64,000 nucleotides of DNA from Mycolicibacterium parafortuitum (GTDB lineage: Bacteria > Actinomycetota > Actinomycetes > Mycobacteriales > Mycobacteriaceae). Location of the stretch: positions 2,170,001 to 2,234,000 of the forward strand of contig NZ_AP022598.1 of the NCBI RefSeq assembly GCF_010725485.1, written 5' to 3'. This document shows positions 1-7,611 of this stretch, one piece after another. The position numbers were made by a program, and so were the translations under genes. Within the stretch, counting starts at the first letter, position 1; each line of letters starts with the position of its first letter. The notes under the pieces were generated by a model. The model worked only from the letters and a program-made list of their open reading frames with translations. It did not search any database and was not told the DNA's origin.

Positions 1-1
1 C

Positions 2-1006
2 CTGGCCGCCGCGGGCCTGACGTGTCTCGGCTGGCCCGAGGAGCACGGCGGCCGCGGACTGTCGGTCGCCCACCGGGTCGCGTTCTACGAGGAGTACGCC
101 AAGGCGAACGCGCCCGACAAGGTCAACCACCTCGGCGAGGAGCTGCTCGGGCCGACGCTCATCGCGTTCGGCACCCCCGAGCAGCAGCAGCGCTTCCTGC
201 CCAAGATCCTCGACGTGACCGAGTTGTGGTCGCAGGGTTACTCAGAACCCGGTGCGGGTAGCGATCTGGCCAACGTGTCGACCACCGCGACCCTCGAGGG
301 TGACCAGTGGATCATCAACGGGCAGAAGGTGTGGACGTCGCTGGCGCATTGGGCGCAGTGGTGCTTCGTGGTCGCCCGCACGGAGAAGGGGTCCAAGCGG
401 CACGCGGGGCTGTCCTATCTCCTGGTGCCGCTGGATCAGCCCGGGGTGGAGATCCGCCCGATCATCCAGCTGACCGGCGACTCGGAGTTCAACGAGGTCT
501 TCTTCGACAACGCGCGCACCGACGCCGACCTGGTGGTCGGCGAGCCCGGTGACGGCTGGCGGGTCGCGATGGGGACGCTGACCTTCGAGCGGGGTGTCTC
601 CACGCTCGGGCAGCAGATTCGTTATGCCCGTGAGCATTCCAATCTTGTCGAGCTGGCCAAGCGCACCGGCGCCGCCGACGACCCGCTGATCCGCGAGCGC
701 TTGACCCGGTCGTGGGCCGGACTCAAGGCGATGCGGTCGTATGCGCTGGCGACGATGGACGTCGAGCAGCCCGGCATGGATAACATTTCAAAACTGTTGT
801 GGGCCAACTGGCATCGCGAACTCGGTGAGATCGCGATGGACGTCCTGGGGACCGCCGGGCTCACTCTGCCGGACGGCGAGTTCAGCGAATGGCAGCGCCT
901 GTACCTGTTCTCTCGTTCTGACACCATCTACGGCGGGTCCAACGAGATCCAGCGCAACATCATCGCCGAGCGCGTGCTCGGCCTGCCGAGGGAGGCCCGC
1001 CCATGA
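2..1006 (+). CDS. fadE30: Acyl-CoA dehydrogenase FadE30 (5' end outside window)
   Basis: The reading frame is open from base 2, so the N-terminus lies outside the window; about 334 residues are visible. The flavin/substrate-binding signature YSEPGAGSDLA and the C-terminal YGGSNEIQRNIIAERVLGL block are typical of acyl-CoA dehydrogenases. The position that is Glu in medium-chain enzymes (YEGT) is Gly here (YGGS), as in many steroid-type FadE proteins, so the catalytic base must lie elsewhere. FadE30 acts on CoA thioesters of the C/D-ring indane propionate (HIP) left after rings A and B are removed. The stop overlaps the next start (ATGA), indicating co-transcription with ipdF, the same order as Rv3560c-Rv3559c in M. 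tuberculosis. The assignment comes from this synteny plus the family. Confidence 0.85.
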   Translation: MAAAGLTCLGWPEEHGGRGLSVAHRVAFYEEYAKANAPDKVNHLGEELLGPTLIAFGTPEQQQRFLPKILDVTELWSQGYSEPGAGSDLANVSTTATLEGDQWIINGQKVWTSLAHWAQWCFVVARTEKGSKRHAGLSYLLVPLDQPGVEIRPIIQLTGDSEFNEVFFDNARTDADLVVGEPGDGWRVAMGTLTFERGVSTLGQQIRYAREHSNLVELAKRTGAADDPLIRERLTRSWAGLKAMRSYALATMDVEQPGMDNISKLLWANWHRELGEIAMDVLGTAGLTLPDGEFSEWQRLYLFSRSDTIYGGSNEIQRNIIAERVLGLPREARP

Positions 1007-1794
1007 CGGATCTGTCGAAAGCACCTGCCGAGATCGCGGGGCACGGCCTCCTCGCAGGCAAGGTCGTCCTGGTGACGGCCGCCGCGGGAACCGGCATCGG
1101 GTCGACGACAGCGCGGCGGGCACTGCTCGAAGGCGCGGACGTCGTCGTGTCCGACTACCACGAACGCCGGCTGGGGGAGACGCGTGACGAACTCGCGGCC
1201 CTCGGCCTGGGCAAGGTCGACGCGGTGGTCTGCGATGTGACGTCCACCGAGGCCGTCGACGCGCTGATCACCGCCACGGTTGAGAAGGCCGGACGGTTGG
1301 ACGTGCTGGTCAACAATGCCGGGCTCGGCGGGCAGACGCCGGTGATCGACATGACCGACGACGAATGGGACCGCGTCCTGAACGTGACGCTGACGTCGGT
1401 GATGCGGGCGACGCGCGCCGCGCTGCGCTATTTCCGCGATGCGCCGCACGGCGGTGTCATCGTGAACAACGCCAGCGTGCTCGGCTGGCGAGCACAGCAC
1501 TCGCAGTCGCACTATGCCGCCGCCAAGGCCGGGGTGATGGCCCTGACGCGGTGCAGCGCAATCGAAGCCGTCGACTACGGGGTACGCGTCAACGCGGTGT
1601 CGCCGAGTATCGCGCGGCACAAGTTCCTGGAGAAGACCAGCAGCTCCGAGCTGCTGGACCGACTCGCCGAAGGCGAGGCGTTCGGCCGTGCCGCAGAGCC
1701 GTGGGAGATCGCGTCCACCATCGCGTTCCTGGCCAGTGACTACTCCAGCTACATGACCGGCGAGGTCGTGTCGGTGTCCAGCCAGCGGGCCTGA
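1003..1794 (+). CDS. ipdF: IpdF-type short-chain dehydrogenase (Rv3559c homologue)
   Basis: A 263-residue SDR. A glycine-rich cofactor loop (AAAGTGIG, about residues 27-34) lies near the N-terminus, followed by the NNAG motif and the YAAAK catalytic pair (YxxxK). The C-terminal FLASDYSSYMTGEV block is classical for FabG-like enzymes. In the KstR2 pathway IpdF acts as an oxidoreductase on the C5 hydroxyl/ketone of the HIP-CoA-derived bicyclic intermediate. Translational coupling with fadE30 (4-base overlap) fixes the start. In M. tuberculosis the next genes are PPE64 and kstR2; here about 7.9 kb of polysaccharide genes separates it from kstR2. The exact substrate is inferred from the published pathway. 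Confidence 0.85.
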   Translation: MTDLSKAPAEIAGHGLLAGKVVLVTAAAGTGIGSTTARRALLEGADVVVSDYHERRLGETRDELAALGLGKVDAVVCDVTSTEAVDALITATVEKAGRLDVLVNNAGLGGQTPVIDMTDDEWDRVLNVTLTSVMRATRAALRYFRDAPHGGVIVNNASVLGWRAQHSQSHYAAAKAGVMALTRCSAIEAVDYGVRVNAVSPSIARHKFLEKTSSSELLDRLAEGEAFGRAAEPWEIASTIAFLASDYSSYMTGEVVSVSSQRA

Positions 1795-1955
1795 CGCTAC
1801 CTCGCCGCCGTCGGGCGGCTACCGGTTTCCATCGGCCGGAACCGGCGCAGGACCGTTAGCTGGCCGGGCTACTATCGGGCGGTGACCAGAGGGGCGCCGG
1901 CGGGCCGGGGTACGCCGACCACTTCGGTTGCCGCGATGCCCTGTTTGGGTTTCGC

Positions 1956-3428
1956 ATGACCTCCCCTGATGCCGGTTCCCTGCACGGGACGGCTGTTCGT
2001 GGCGGAGCCGCCGTCATCGTCGGCCAGGTCCTACGCACACTGATCCAATTGGTCGGCCTGATCCTGTTGGCCCGGCTGCTCACTCCGGTCGACTTCGGTC
2101 TGGTAGCCATGGTCACCGCGATCATCGGGGTGACATCGGTGCTGAGCGACTTCGGGCTGTCCCTGGCCATCATGCGAGAGACCGCCCTGGAACCCAGGAT
2201 CCGCGACGCGCTGTTCTACATCAACACCGCCCTGGCTGTCGTGACGGCCGGCTGTGTGTGGGCTGCGGCACCGCTGATTGCCGCGTTCTACGGCGAACCT
2301 CGACTCGAAGAGGTCACGCGGTGGCTGGCGGCGTTCGTTTGCATCTCCGGTCTGGCGCCGCAATTCCGGGCGGAGTTGGCGCGAACGCATAAGTTCACCG
2401 CGCTCGCGATCGTGGATCCCATCGCCCAGGGAGCGGCGCTGGCTGCTGCATGCGTGGCTGCGCTGCGCGGCGCTGGGTATTGGGCCGTGGTTATTCAGCA
2501 GGGCGTCGCTGCTGTGGTTCTGGTCCTCGTGCTGGTTTCGCTGTCGCGGTACGTGCCGCGATCATGGCCGAGTTTCCGCGGAGTCAAGCAACATGTGTCG
2601 CTGGGGGCGACATCTCTGGGTCTCGACGTGACGAACTACCTGGCGGTGTACGCCGCCCCCGCGGCGGTCGGGCAGGCGCTCGGAGCTGCGGCCGTGGGCC
2701 TTTACCAGCGTGCATTCCAACTCGTGGCCTTTCCCCTTGTCCAATTGGCAGGGCCTCTGACACGTGTCGTCGTGCCGATCCTCGCGCACGTCGAAGACGG
2801 ACCCAAACTGGTTGCCGCGGCGAAGCGGGTGCAGCTCGCCTTGGCGTACGCGGTGCTCCCGTTTCTCGTGCTCATCATCGTGGGCGGTGCAGACCTCGTC
2901 GAGGTGATGTTCGGGGCGGATTGGCGAGCATCAGGACGGCTCGCGCAGGTTCTCGCCGTAGGCGGCGTGTTCCAGATCTTCGGATACGTGAACTACTGGC
3001 TGTTCACCCGTAAGGGCCGCCTGGGGTTGATGTGGTCACTGGAAGCCTCGGTCTGGATCCCGATCACGCTGCTGTATTTCGTATTCAACGCCGAAGGCGC
3101 TGTCTGGATCGCTGCGCTGTATGCGACAAGCCTGGTTCTGAACTGGCTGGTGTCAACCTCGATCGGCCTACCCAAACTGGGTCTTCCGGCGATGGAGTTC
3201 CTACGCCCGTCCTTGGTGCGGCTGGCCTTCCTCGTTCCCGTAGTCGGTGTAGGGGTCGGGGTGAGTGAAGTCCTTGCCCGTGATGGTTGGGGTGCGATCT
3301 GGACGCTTTTCGCGGCATCCGGATCCTCGCTGGTGGTCGTCGGCCTGCTTCTCGCGCTTCCGGCGTTCAGAACCGAACTGCGGGAATTCGTCGGCATTTT
3401 CGGCAAGTTGCGTAAGCGGGCCAACTGA
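1956..3428 (+). CDS. MOP-family polysaccharide flippase (Wzx-like)
   Basis: A 490-residue, very hydrophobic protein with roughly 12-14 predicted membrane segments spread over its whole length. The N-terminal pattern (GQVLRTLIQLVGLILLARLL, then TPVDFGLVAMVT) is characteristic of the WzxC/AmsL branch of lipopolysaccharide exporters. The family moves lipid-linked oligosaccharide repeat units across the plasma membrane before polymerisation. It lies 161 bp downstream of ipdF on the same strand and converges on a glycosyltransferase. With the Wzy-like polymerase and the Wzz/BY-kinase next door it supplies the flippase of a Wzx/Wzy-type system. The start was taken at the first ATG before the hydrophobic core; no strong ribosome binding site is visible. 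The substrate is unknown. Confidence 0.85.
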   Translation: MTSPDAGSLHGTAVRGGAAVIVGQVLRTLIQLVGLILLARLLTPVDFGLVAMVTAIIGVTSVLSDFGLSLAIMRETALEPRIRDALFYINTALAVVTAGCVWAAAPLIAAFYGEPRLEEVTRWLAAFVCISGLAPQFRAELARTHKFTALAIVDPIAQGAALAAACVAALRGAGYWAVVIQQGVAAVVLVLVLVSLSRYVPRSWPSFRGVKQHVSLGATSLGLDVTNYLAVYAAPAAVGQALGAAAVGLYQRAFQLVAFPLVQLAGPLTRVVVPILAHVEDGPKLVAAAKRVQLALAYAVLPFLVLIIVGGADLVEVMFGADWRASGRLAQVLAVGGVFQIFGYVNYWLFTRKGRLGLMWSLEASVWIPITLLYFVFNAEGAVWIAALYATSLVLNWLVSTSIGLPKLGLPAMEFLRPSLVRLAFLVPVVGVGVGVSEVLARDGWGAIWTLFAASGSSLVVVGLLLALPAFRTELREFVGIFGKLRKRAN

Positions 3429-3443
3429 CGGGCGTATGTCGGC

Positions 3444-4475
3444 TCACCCGCCGCCATACACCTCGGCGAGTTCGTCGCGCACCCTCGGCCAGGAAAACCG
3501 GTCTCGTGCGGCGTCGTGCACCTCGATGCAGTAGTCGCGGAGCTGCGACGGGCTGGCCGCGGCCAGCCCGTCGTACTTCGACCAGAACTCCTCCGGGGAC
3601 GAAAACAGTGAGCGGTCGCCGTCGACCACGTAGTCCGTGACGCCGTCGATACGGGTCAAGAAGGCGGGTAGATATGCGTTGTACGCCTCCAGTAAGGCGT
3701 TGTTGGCGGTCGCGAAGGTGAGCGGAAGCAGAAGTGCGAAGGATTCCCGCAGCACACGGCCATAGTTCTCTGCGGTGAGCCGCGGGTGGCAGACCACACC
3801 TGGCTGCTGCGCGAAGCGCTCCCGGGCGGCGTCGTCCATGCCGATCAGCTCGATCCGCACATTGCGGGTACCGCGTTGCGCCAGAATGTCTTCCAGCATG
3901 TCGAAGTCGCGGTAATTGGACCCTACGAGGACCAGCCGCCGCTGCCCGCGCGTGCGTGCCTCGAACCGTTCGAGCGGTGGTTCCGCGTCGGAGAAGGTGA
4001 ATCCGTGGGGCACGAAGCTCACCTGCTTGTGGGGAAACGCCTCGGCGAAGACGCCGCGTTGCTGGCTGCTGAGCACGACGATCGCATGCGCCGCCCGTAG
4101 CGAGAACTGTTTGATCCGGTGGTGCACGCTTCGCGTCGGACCCAGCCATTGGTCGTCGGCGAGATGCACCGTGTAGACGATCCGCTTCCCGAAAAGTCGC
4201 AGAATCCACGGCGATAGGTACGCCGTGGCCTCTGGGTAGAAGTAGTGCACGGTGTCGTGGCGCAGCCCCCGCAGGATCGTCAGGAGATCCAGCAACAGAA
4301 AGTTCAGGTGGCGTGCCCTGGTCGATTCGAGGCGGCCGGCGTAGGGCAGCCGTGCGCCGCTCACATAATGACCAGGGTCGGCGACCACCGCGTCGTACCC
4401 CGAGCCGGCGTTGTGGTGCAGATAATGGAAGCCGGAGTACAGGACCCGTGGATCTGAGCCTGCTGACCCGGTCAA
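3444..4475 (-). CDS. Glycosyltransferase of the exopolysaccharide cluster
   Basis: About 343 residues with the two-lobed layout of GT-B enzymes. An N-terminal half begins with a RVLYSGFHYLHHNAGSGYD block that positions a donor/acceptor site near a glycine turn. A middle block (IVYTVHLADDQW, then SVHHRIKQFSL) and a C-terminal lobe (RLVLVGSNYRDFDML to FATANNALLEAYNAYLPAF) follow. Members transfer a sugar from a nucleotide-sugar to a lipid-linked acceptor. The start is a TTG overlapping the TGA of the upstream polymerase (TTGA), with GGAGA seven bases before it, so the two genes look translationally coupled. A GTG about ten codons further in is an alternative start. It is the last gene of the minus-strand Wzz-Wzy-GT operon. 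Sugar specificity cannot be read. Confidence 0.75.
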   Translation of the reverse strand: MTGSAGSDPRVLYSGFHYLHHNAGSGYDAVVADPGHYVSGARLPYAGRLESTRARHLNFLLLDLLTILRGLRHDTVHYFYPEATAYLSPWILRLFGKRIVYTVHLADDQWLGPTRSVHHRIKQFSLRAAHAIVVLSSQQRGVFAEAFPHKQVSFVPHGFTFSDAEPPLERFEARTRGQRRLVLVGSNYRDFDMLEDILAQRGTRNVRIELIGMDDAARERFAQQPGVVCHPRLTAENYGRVLRESFALLLPLTFATANNALLEAYNAYLPAFLTRIDGVTDYVVDGDRSLFSSPEEFWSKYDGLAAASPSQLRDYCIEVHDAARDRFSWPRVRDELAEVYGGG

Positions 4476-5854
4476 TTCGCATCTCCGGATACTCGGCCAC
4501 GGTTTCGTGCCATCAGCACGGTGGCGAAAATGAGGGCGCTGGTGGGGAACTGCTGAATGTTGGGCCACATGTGCCAGACGGCTTCCGTCATCCCCAACAC
4601 GAAAAAAGCGATGAGGTAGCCGAACAACGCGATCTGTTCGTTGATGACCCGCATCGTGCCGGTGACGTAGATCGCGCCGATCCATATCGGCAGCAGGAAG
4701 GCCAGACCTGCCAAGCCGAACTTGATCAACGTGTCGATATGGATGTTGTGTCCGGTCCCCATGCCTGCCCAGAGAACTACCTCGGCCTGTTCCTGCCCAT
4801 GTTGGAGAAACCAGTTATAGCCCGAACCGACCACCGGGGCGTCTCGCCACAGTTCCAGCCCTCCTGCCCAAATGAATGCGCGCTCGGTGAAGCTGCCCGG
4901 ACTCCAGCGCAGAAGTGGAATCACCATCGCGGCGGCCAGCGCGGTTCCCGCGAGCGCGGTGCCTGCCAATCGGATCGAGATCACCGATCGAAGACGGCAG
5001 ATGAGCCACCACAGAACAACGACGGCGACGGCGACCAGCGCTGTTCTCGACGCCGACGCCACGATGGTGGCCAGGAGAATCGAAGCGCAGACGACCCGCC
5101 ATCGGTTCTGCCCAATGAGCGGGACCAACGAAAAGGCTACGGCGCAATACATTCCGAGCGCGTTGCTCTGACCGAACGGGCCGGCCAACTCCCACCCGAA
5201 CACGAGGGATTTGCGCGAGACGATGTTGTACATCATGTACTCGGGGATGATCAGCCCGCCGATCAACGAGTAGGCTCCGACGCCCGAGACCAGGATCGGG
5301 ATCCACTTCAGTGCAACGACCGGCGCACCGGTATGCCAGATCGCCAGTAGGACAAGGTTGGCCAACATGATCTTGATCAAGTCAGCCGGGCCTGGGCGGT
5401 CGGGCCCGATGAGATACGGCAGGTTCAGGGCCATCAGGAACACGAGTAGCCACGTGACGTCGCGATTCGGGTGTCCACGCATCAGGATGACAAACGAACT
5501 CACGGCGAGCAGCACGCCTGACAGCGCCCATCTCGCGAGGCCCGCGATCGGAGTCTCGGCTGAGATCAACGCCCTGTCGATGCTCTGATCAGGGACGTGT
5601 TTGACGAGGAGGTAGTTGATCACCTCCGGGATGATCACGAGGCCGATGGCCGCGAATATGATGGCGGCGAGTGCCCGCTCACCCGCTTTGTACTCCACTT
5701 CGGTGAAGTCCGAGAATCGGGTGGGCGCCGGTAGAAACGTTGTGGCCGAATTTATCCGGTGCGTCGGTGGGTCGGATTCGGCGCCGGCCGACCTCGGGCG
5801 AGAAGCCACGAACGTGGCTCGTCTCCCCGATGGCCGGACATCGTCTTCGTCCAT
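4472..5854 (-). CDS. O-antigen polymerase/ligase-like membrane protein (Wzy-like)
   Basis: A 460-residue multi-spanning protein. A polar N-terminus of about 60 residues precedes roughly 11-12 hydrophobic segments. A large hydrophilic loop around residues 320-370 carries the WSPGSFTERAFIWAGGLELW and APVVGSGYNWFLQHG motifs. The segment RxxxWxxGLELWRDAPVVGSGYN resembles the Wzy_C/WaaL domain, and a GHNIHIDTLIKFGLAG motif follows. The family joins polysaccharide repeat units on the outer face of the plasma membrane. It lies 13 bp after the Wzz/BY-kinase gene and overlaps the downstream glycosyltransferase start, so all three are probably one operon. Whether it polymerises or ligates cannot be told from sequence alone. 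Confidence 0.85.
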   Translation of the reverse strand: MDEDDVRPSGRRATFVASRPRSAGAESDPPTHRINSATTFLPAPTRFSDFTEVEYKAGERALAAIIFAAIGLVIIPEVINYLLVKHVPDQSIDRALISAETPIAGLARWALSGVLLAVSSFVILMRGHPNRDVTWLLVFLMALNLPYLIGPDRPGPADLIKIMLANLVLLAIWHTGAPVVALKWIPILVSGVGAYSLIGGLIIPEYMMYNIVSRKSLVFGWELAGPFGQSNALGMYCAVAFSLVPLIGQNRWRVVCASILLATIVASASRTALVAVAVVVLWWLICRLRSVISIRLAGTALAGTALAAAMVIPLLRWSPGSFTERAFIWAGGLELWRDAPVVGSGYNWFLQHGQEQAEVVLWAGMGTGHNIHIDTLIKFGLAGLAFLLPIWIGAIYVTGTMRVINEQIALFGYLIAFFVLGMTEAVWHMWPNIQQFPTSALIFATVLMARNRGRVSGDAN

Positions 5855-5867
5855 GAACAGCCGATGG

Positions 5868-7271
5868 TCAGTTCCGCTGCGAACCGTGCCGAGCGGGCCC
5901 GTCCTGCGCTCGGGGGTCCGAGTAGGTGCCGTTCAGGTCGCCGTAGTACCCGTGGCGCTTCGGCGGCTTCTTCGGCGGGGTCATCATCAACACCGTTCCG
6001 AGCAGCGGTGCTCCACCACGCTTGACCGATCGGACCGCTTCCGCGAGCTCATCACGTGTCGTCTGCCCGTAGCGAGCCACCAGCAGAATCCCCTGCGAAG
6101 AGGCGGCGAGAATCGCGGCGTCCGGTTTGAGGAGGGAGGGAGTGTCGACGACGACATAATCGAATTCTGCGCCGAGCGCACTCAAAACCTCTGTGGTTGC
6201 CGGTGATTCGAGAAGCTCGGTGGGCCCCGGTGGGATCGCACCGGCGGTGAGTACCTTCAACCGCGGGCTGAGGGTCTTCTGAAGCGCTTCCGGCACGGAC
6301 GCGTCTCCGCGTAGGACAGTGCTGAGGCCGGCCTGCCCCTCCAGGGCGAGATAGCGAGCAACCTTCGGGCGGCGCAGATCACCGTCGACCAGTGCCACAC
6401 TGTTGCCGGCTTCGGCAAGGGCAAACGCAAGGTTGATCGCAGCCGTCGTCCGGCCTTCCTCTGGCATGGCGCTCGCAACGACGAGCACTCGTGGACCGGC
6501 GGTCACCTCCAGAAACCTCACGTTGACCCGCAGATCCCGAAAGGCGTCCGCGGCCGCGGAATGGTCCGACTCGAACGACAACAGCGGGTTCTCCCGCAAC
6601 CGTGGATCCGACGGCACCTCGGCGAGCACGCCGACACCCGTCGCCTTCTCCGTGTCCTTCGCGCTGCGCACAGAGCGGTCGGAGCGGCCTCGGATCAATG
6701 CAAGGACACCACCGAGGATCACGCCGAGGACGGCTCCGAGAGCCGCGTTCCTGGCAGTCGGGATTGCGGAGAGACCGGGCACATCGGCACGTTGCTGGAC
6801 GATCACCCGTGCATTCGGTTGCGCCCCCAGCTGTGGCGTCTCCAGTCCGGCGGCCATTATGGCGAATTCGTCGGACACCGTGTTGGCGATGTCCCGTGCT
6901 CTGGTCGCCGAGGTATCGGTGACGGTGACGTCGATCAGCACCGTGTCTGTCGGCGCAGTGGCTTCGATCTTCCGCTTGAGATCGGACGCGCTCATATCGA
7001 GGCCGAGCGTGTCCACGGTGCGCTGAGCGACGACGTCGCCGGTCAGCAGTTCCACGTAGGACAACACTCGGCGTTGAGCGAAAAGACCGCCGTCGTTGGA
7101 TTGGGTGTTGTTTCCGTCGGACGTGGTCGATACGAACAACCGCGTAGACGCCTGATAGCTGGGCGCGATGGTGAGTGAATAGACGAGAGCCGCGGCCATG
7201 ACGAGAATCGTTGTGACAAGGATGATCTTCCATCGGTCGCGCAAGATCTGTAACGAATCCTGAACAGTCAA
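5868..7271 (-). CDS. Chain-length determinant / BY-kinase-like protein (Wzz-CpsD fusion) with altered Walker A
   Basis: 467 residues. A Wzz domain comes first, with membrane segments at about residues 16-36 and 172-195 flanking an extracytoplasmic region. A cytoplasmic P-loop domain (about 255-430) and a tail with a tyrosine cluster (HGYYGDLNGTYSD) follow. Such proteins set polymer length and couple polymerisation to tyrosine phosphorylation. Walker A' (VALVDGDLRRP) and Walker B (YVVVDTPS) are intact. In Walker A, however, the expected GK[ST] reads GRTT (MPEEGRTT), placing Arg at position 274 where the catalytic Lys should be. The gene heads the minus-strand operon and is divergent from the BcsB-like gene. 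Its family and place are clear, but kinase activity is doubtful. Confidence 0.85.
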   Translation of the reverse strand: MTVQDSLQILRDRWKIILVTTILVMAAALVYSLTIAPSYQASTRLFVSTTSDGNNTQSNDGGLFAQRRVLSYVELLTGDVVAQRTVDTLGLDMSASDLKRKIEATAPTDTVLIDVTVTDTSATRARDIANTVSDEFAIMAAGLETPQLGAQPNARVIVQQRADVPGLSAIPTARNAALGAVLGVILGGVLALIRGRSDRSVRSAKDTEKATGVGVLAEVPSDPRLRENPLLSFESDHSAAADAFRDLRVNVRFLEVTAGPRVLVVASAMPEEGRTTAAINLAFALAEAGNSVALVDGDLRRPKVARYLALEGQAGLSTVLRGDASVPEALQKTLSPRLKVLTAGAIPPGPTELLESPATTEVLSALGAEFDYVVVDTPSLLKPDAAILAASSQGILLVARYGQTTRDELAEAVRSVKRGGAPLLGTVLMMTPPKKPPKRHGYYGDLNGTYSDPRAQDGPARHGSQRN

Positions 7272-7611
7272 CTGCGACCCTTCACCGCTCGAGCTCTCTT
7301 CCCGCTTGACGCCGACGCGGCGGTAACCGGGACGTCAAGACGCATCACGCTATCCCAGGAATTAGCTCGCCGCCAAGGAGGCGGCAAAGGTGCCACCATA
7401 CGATCCCGGCCTGGTCGGGGGCAAGATGAATGGGGGTAAACCTACGACGTCCGCCGGTATAGTCCGACCCCTGTTGAGGTATTGAACCGCGAACACCCGA
7501 AAGTGGAACAGTGCACCCGATCAGTTCAGAGTGGTCCTCGACCCTGCAGCGATTCCGATGGCGCGGACACTCGCCGCGATCAGGCGCCGATGCCCCTACC
7601 GGAGCACGACC
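7272..7611. promoter_or_regulatory. Divergent intergenic region between Wzz/BY-kinase and BcsB-like genes
   Basis: About 340 bp without a credible gene lies between two divergently transcribed polysaccharide genes, so it should hold promoters for both. A TATAGT hexamer at 7458-7463 could be a -10 element for the plus-strand gene, but no clear -35 is seen. No KstR or KstR2 box was found here, so these genes appear to be outside direct steroid control from this side. Confidence 0.45.

Noticed and set aside
3367..4500. Long minus-strand open frame overlapping the glycosyltransferase
   Set aside because: It is Arg- and Pro-rich without family motifs and overlaps a frame with clear GT-B features; typical of high-GC shadow frames.
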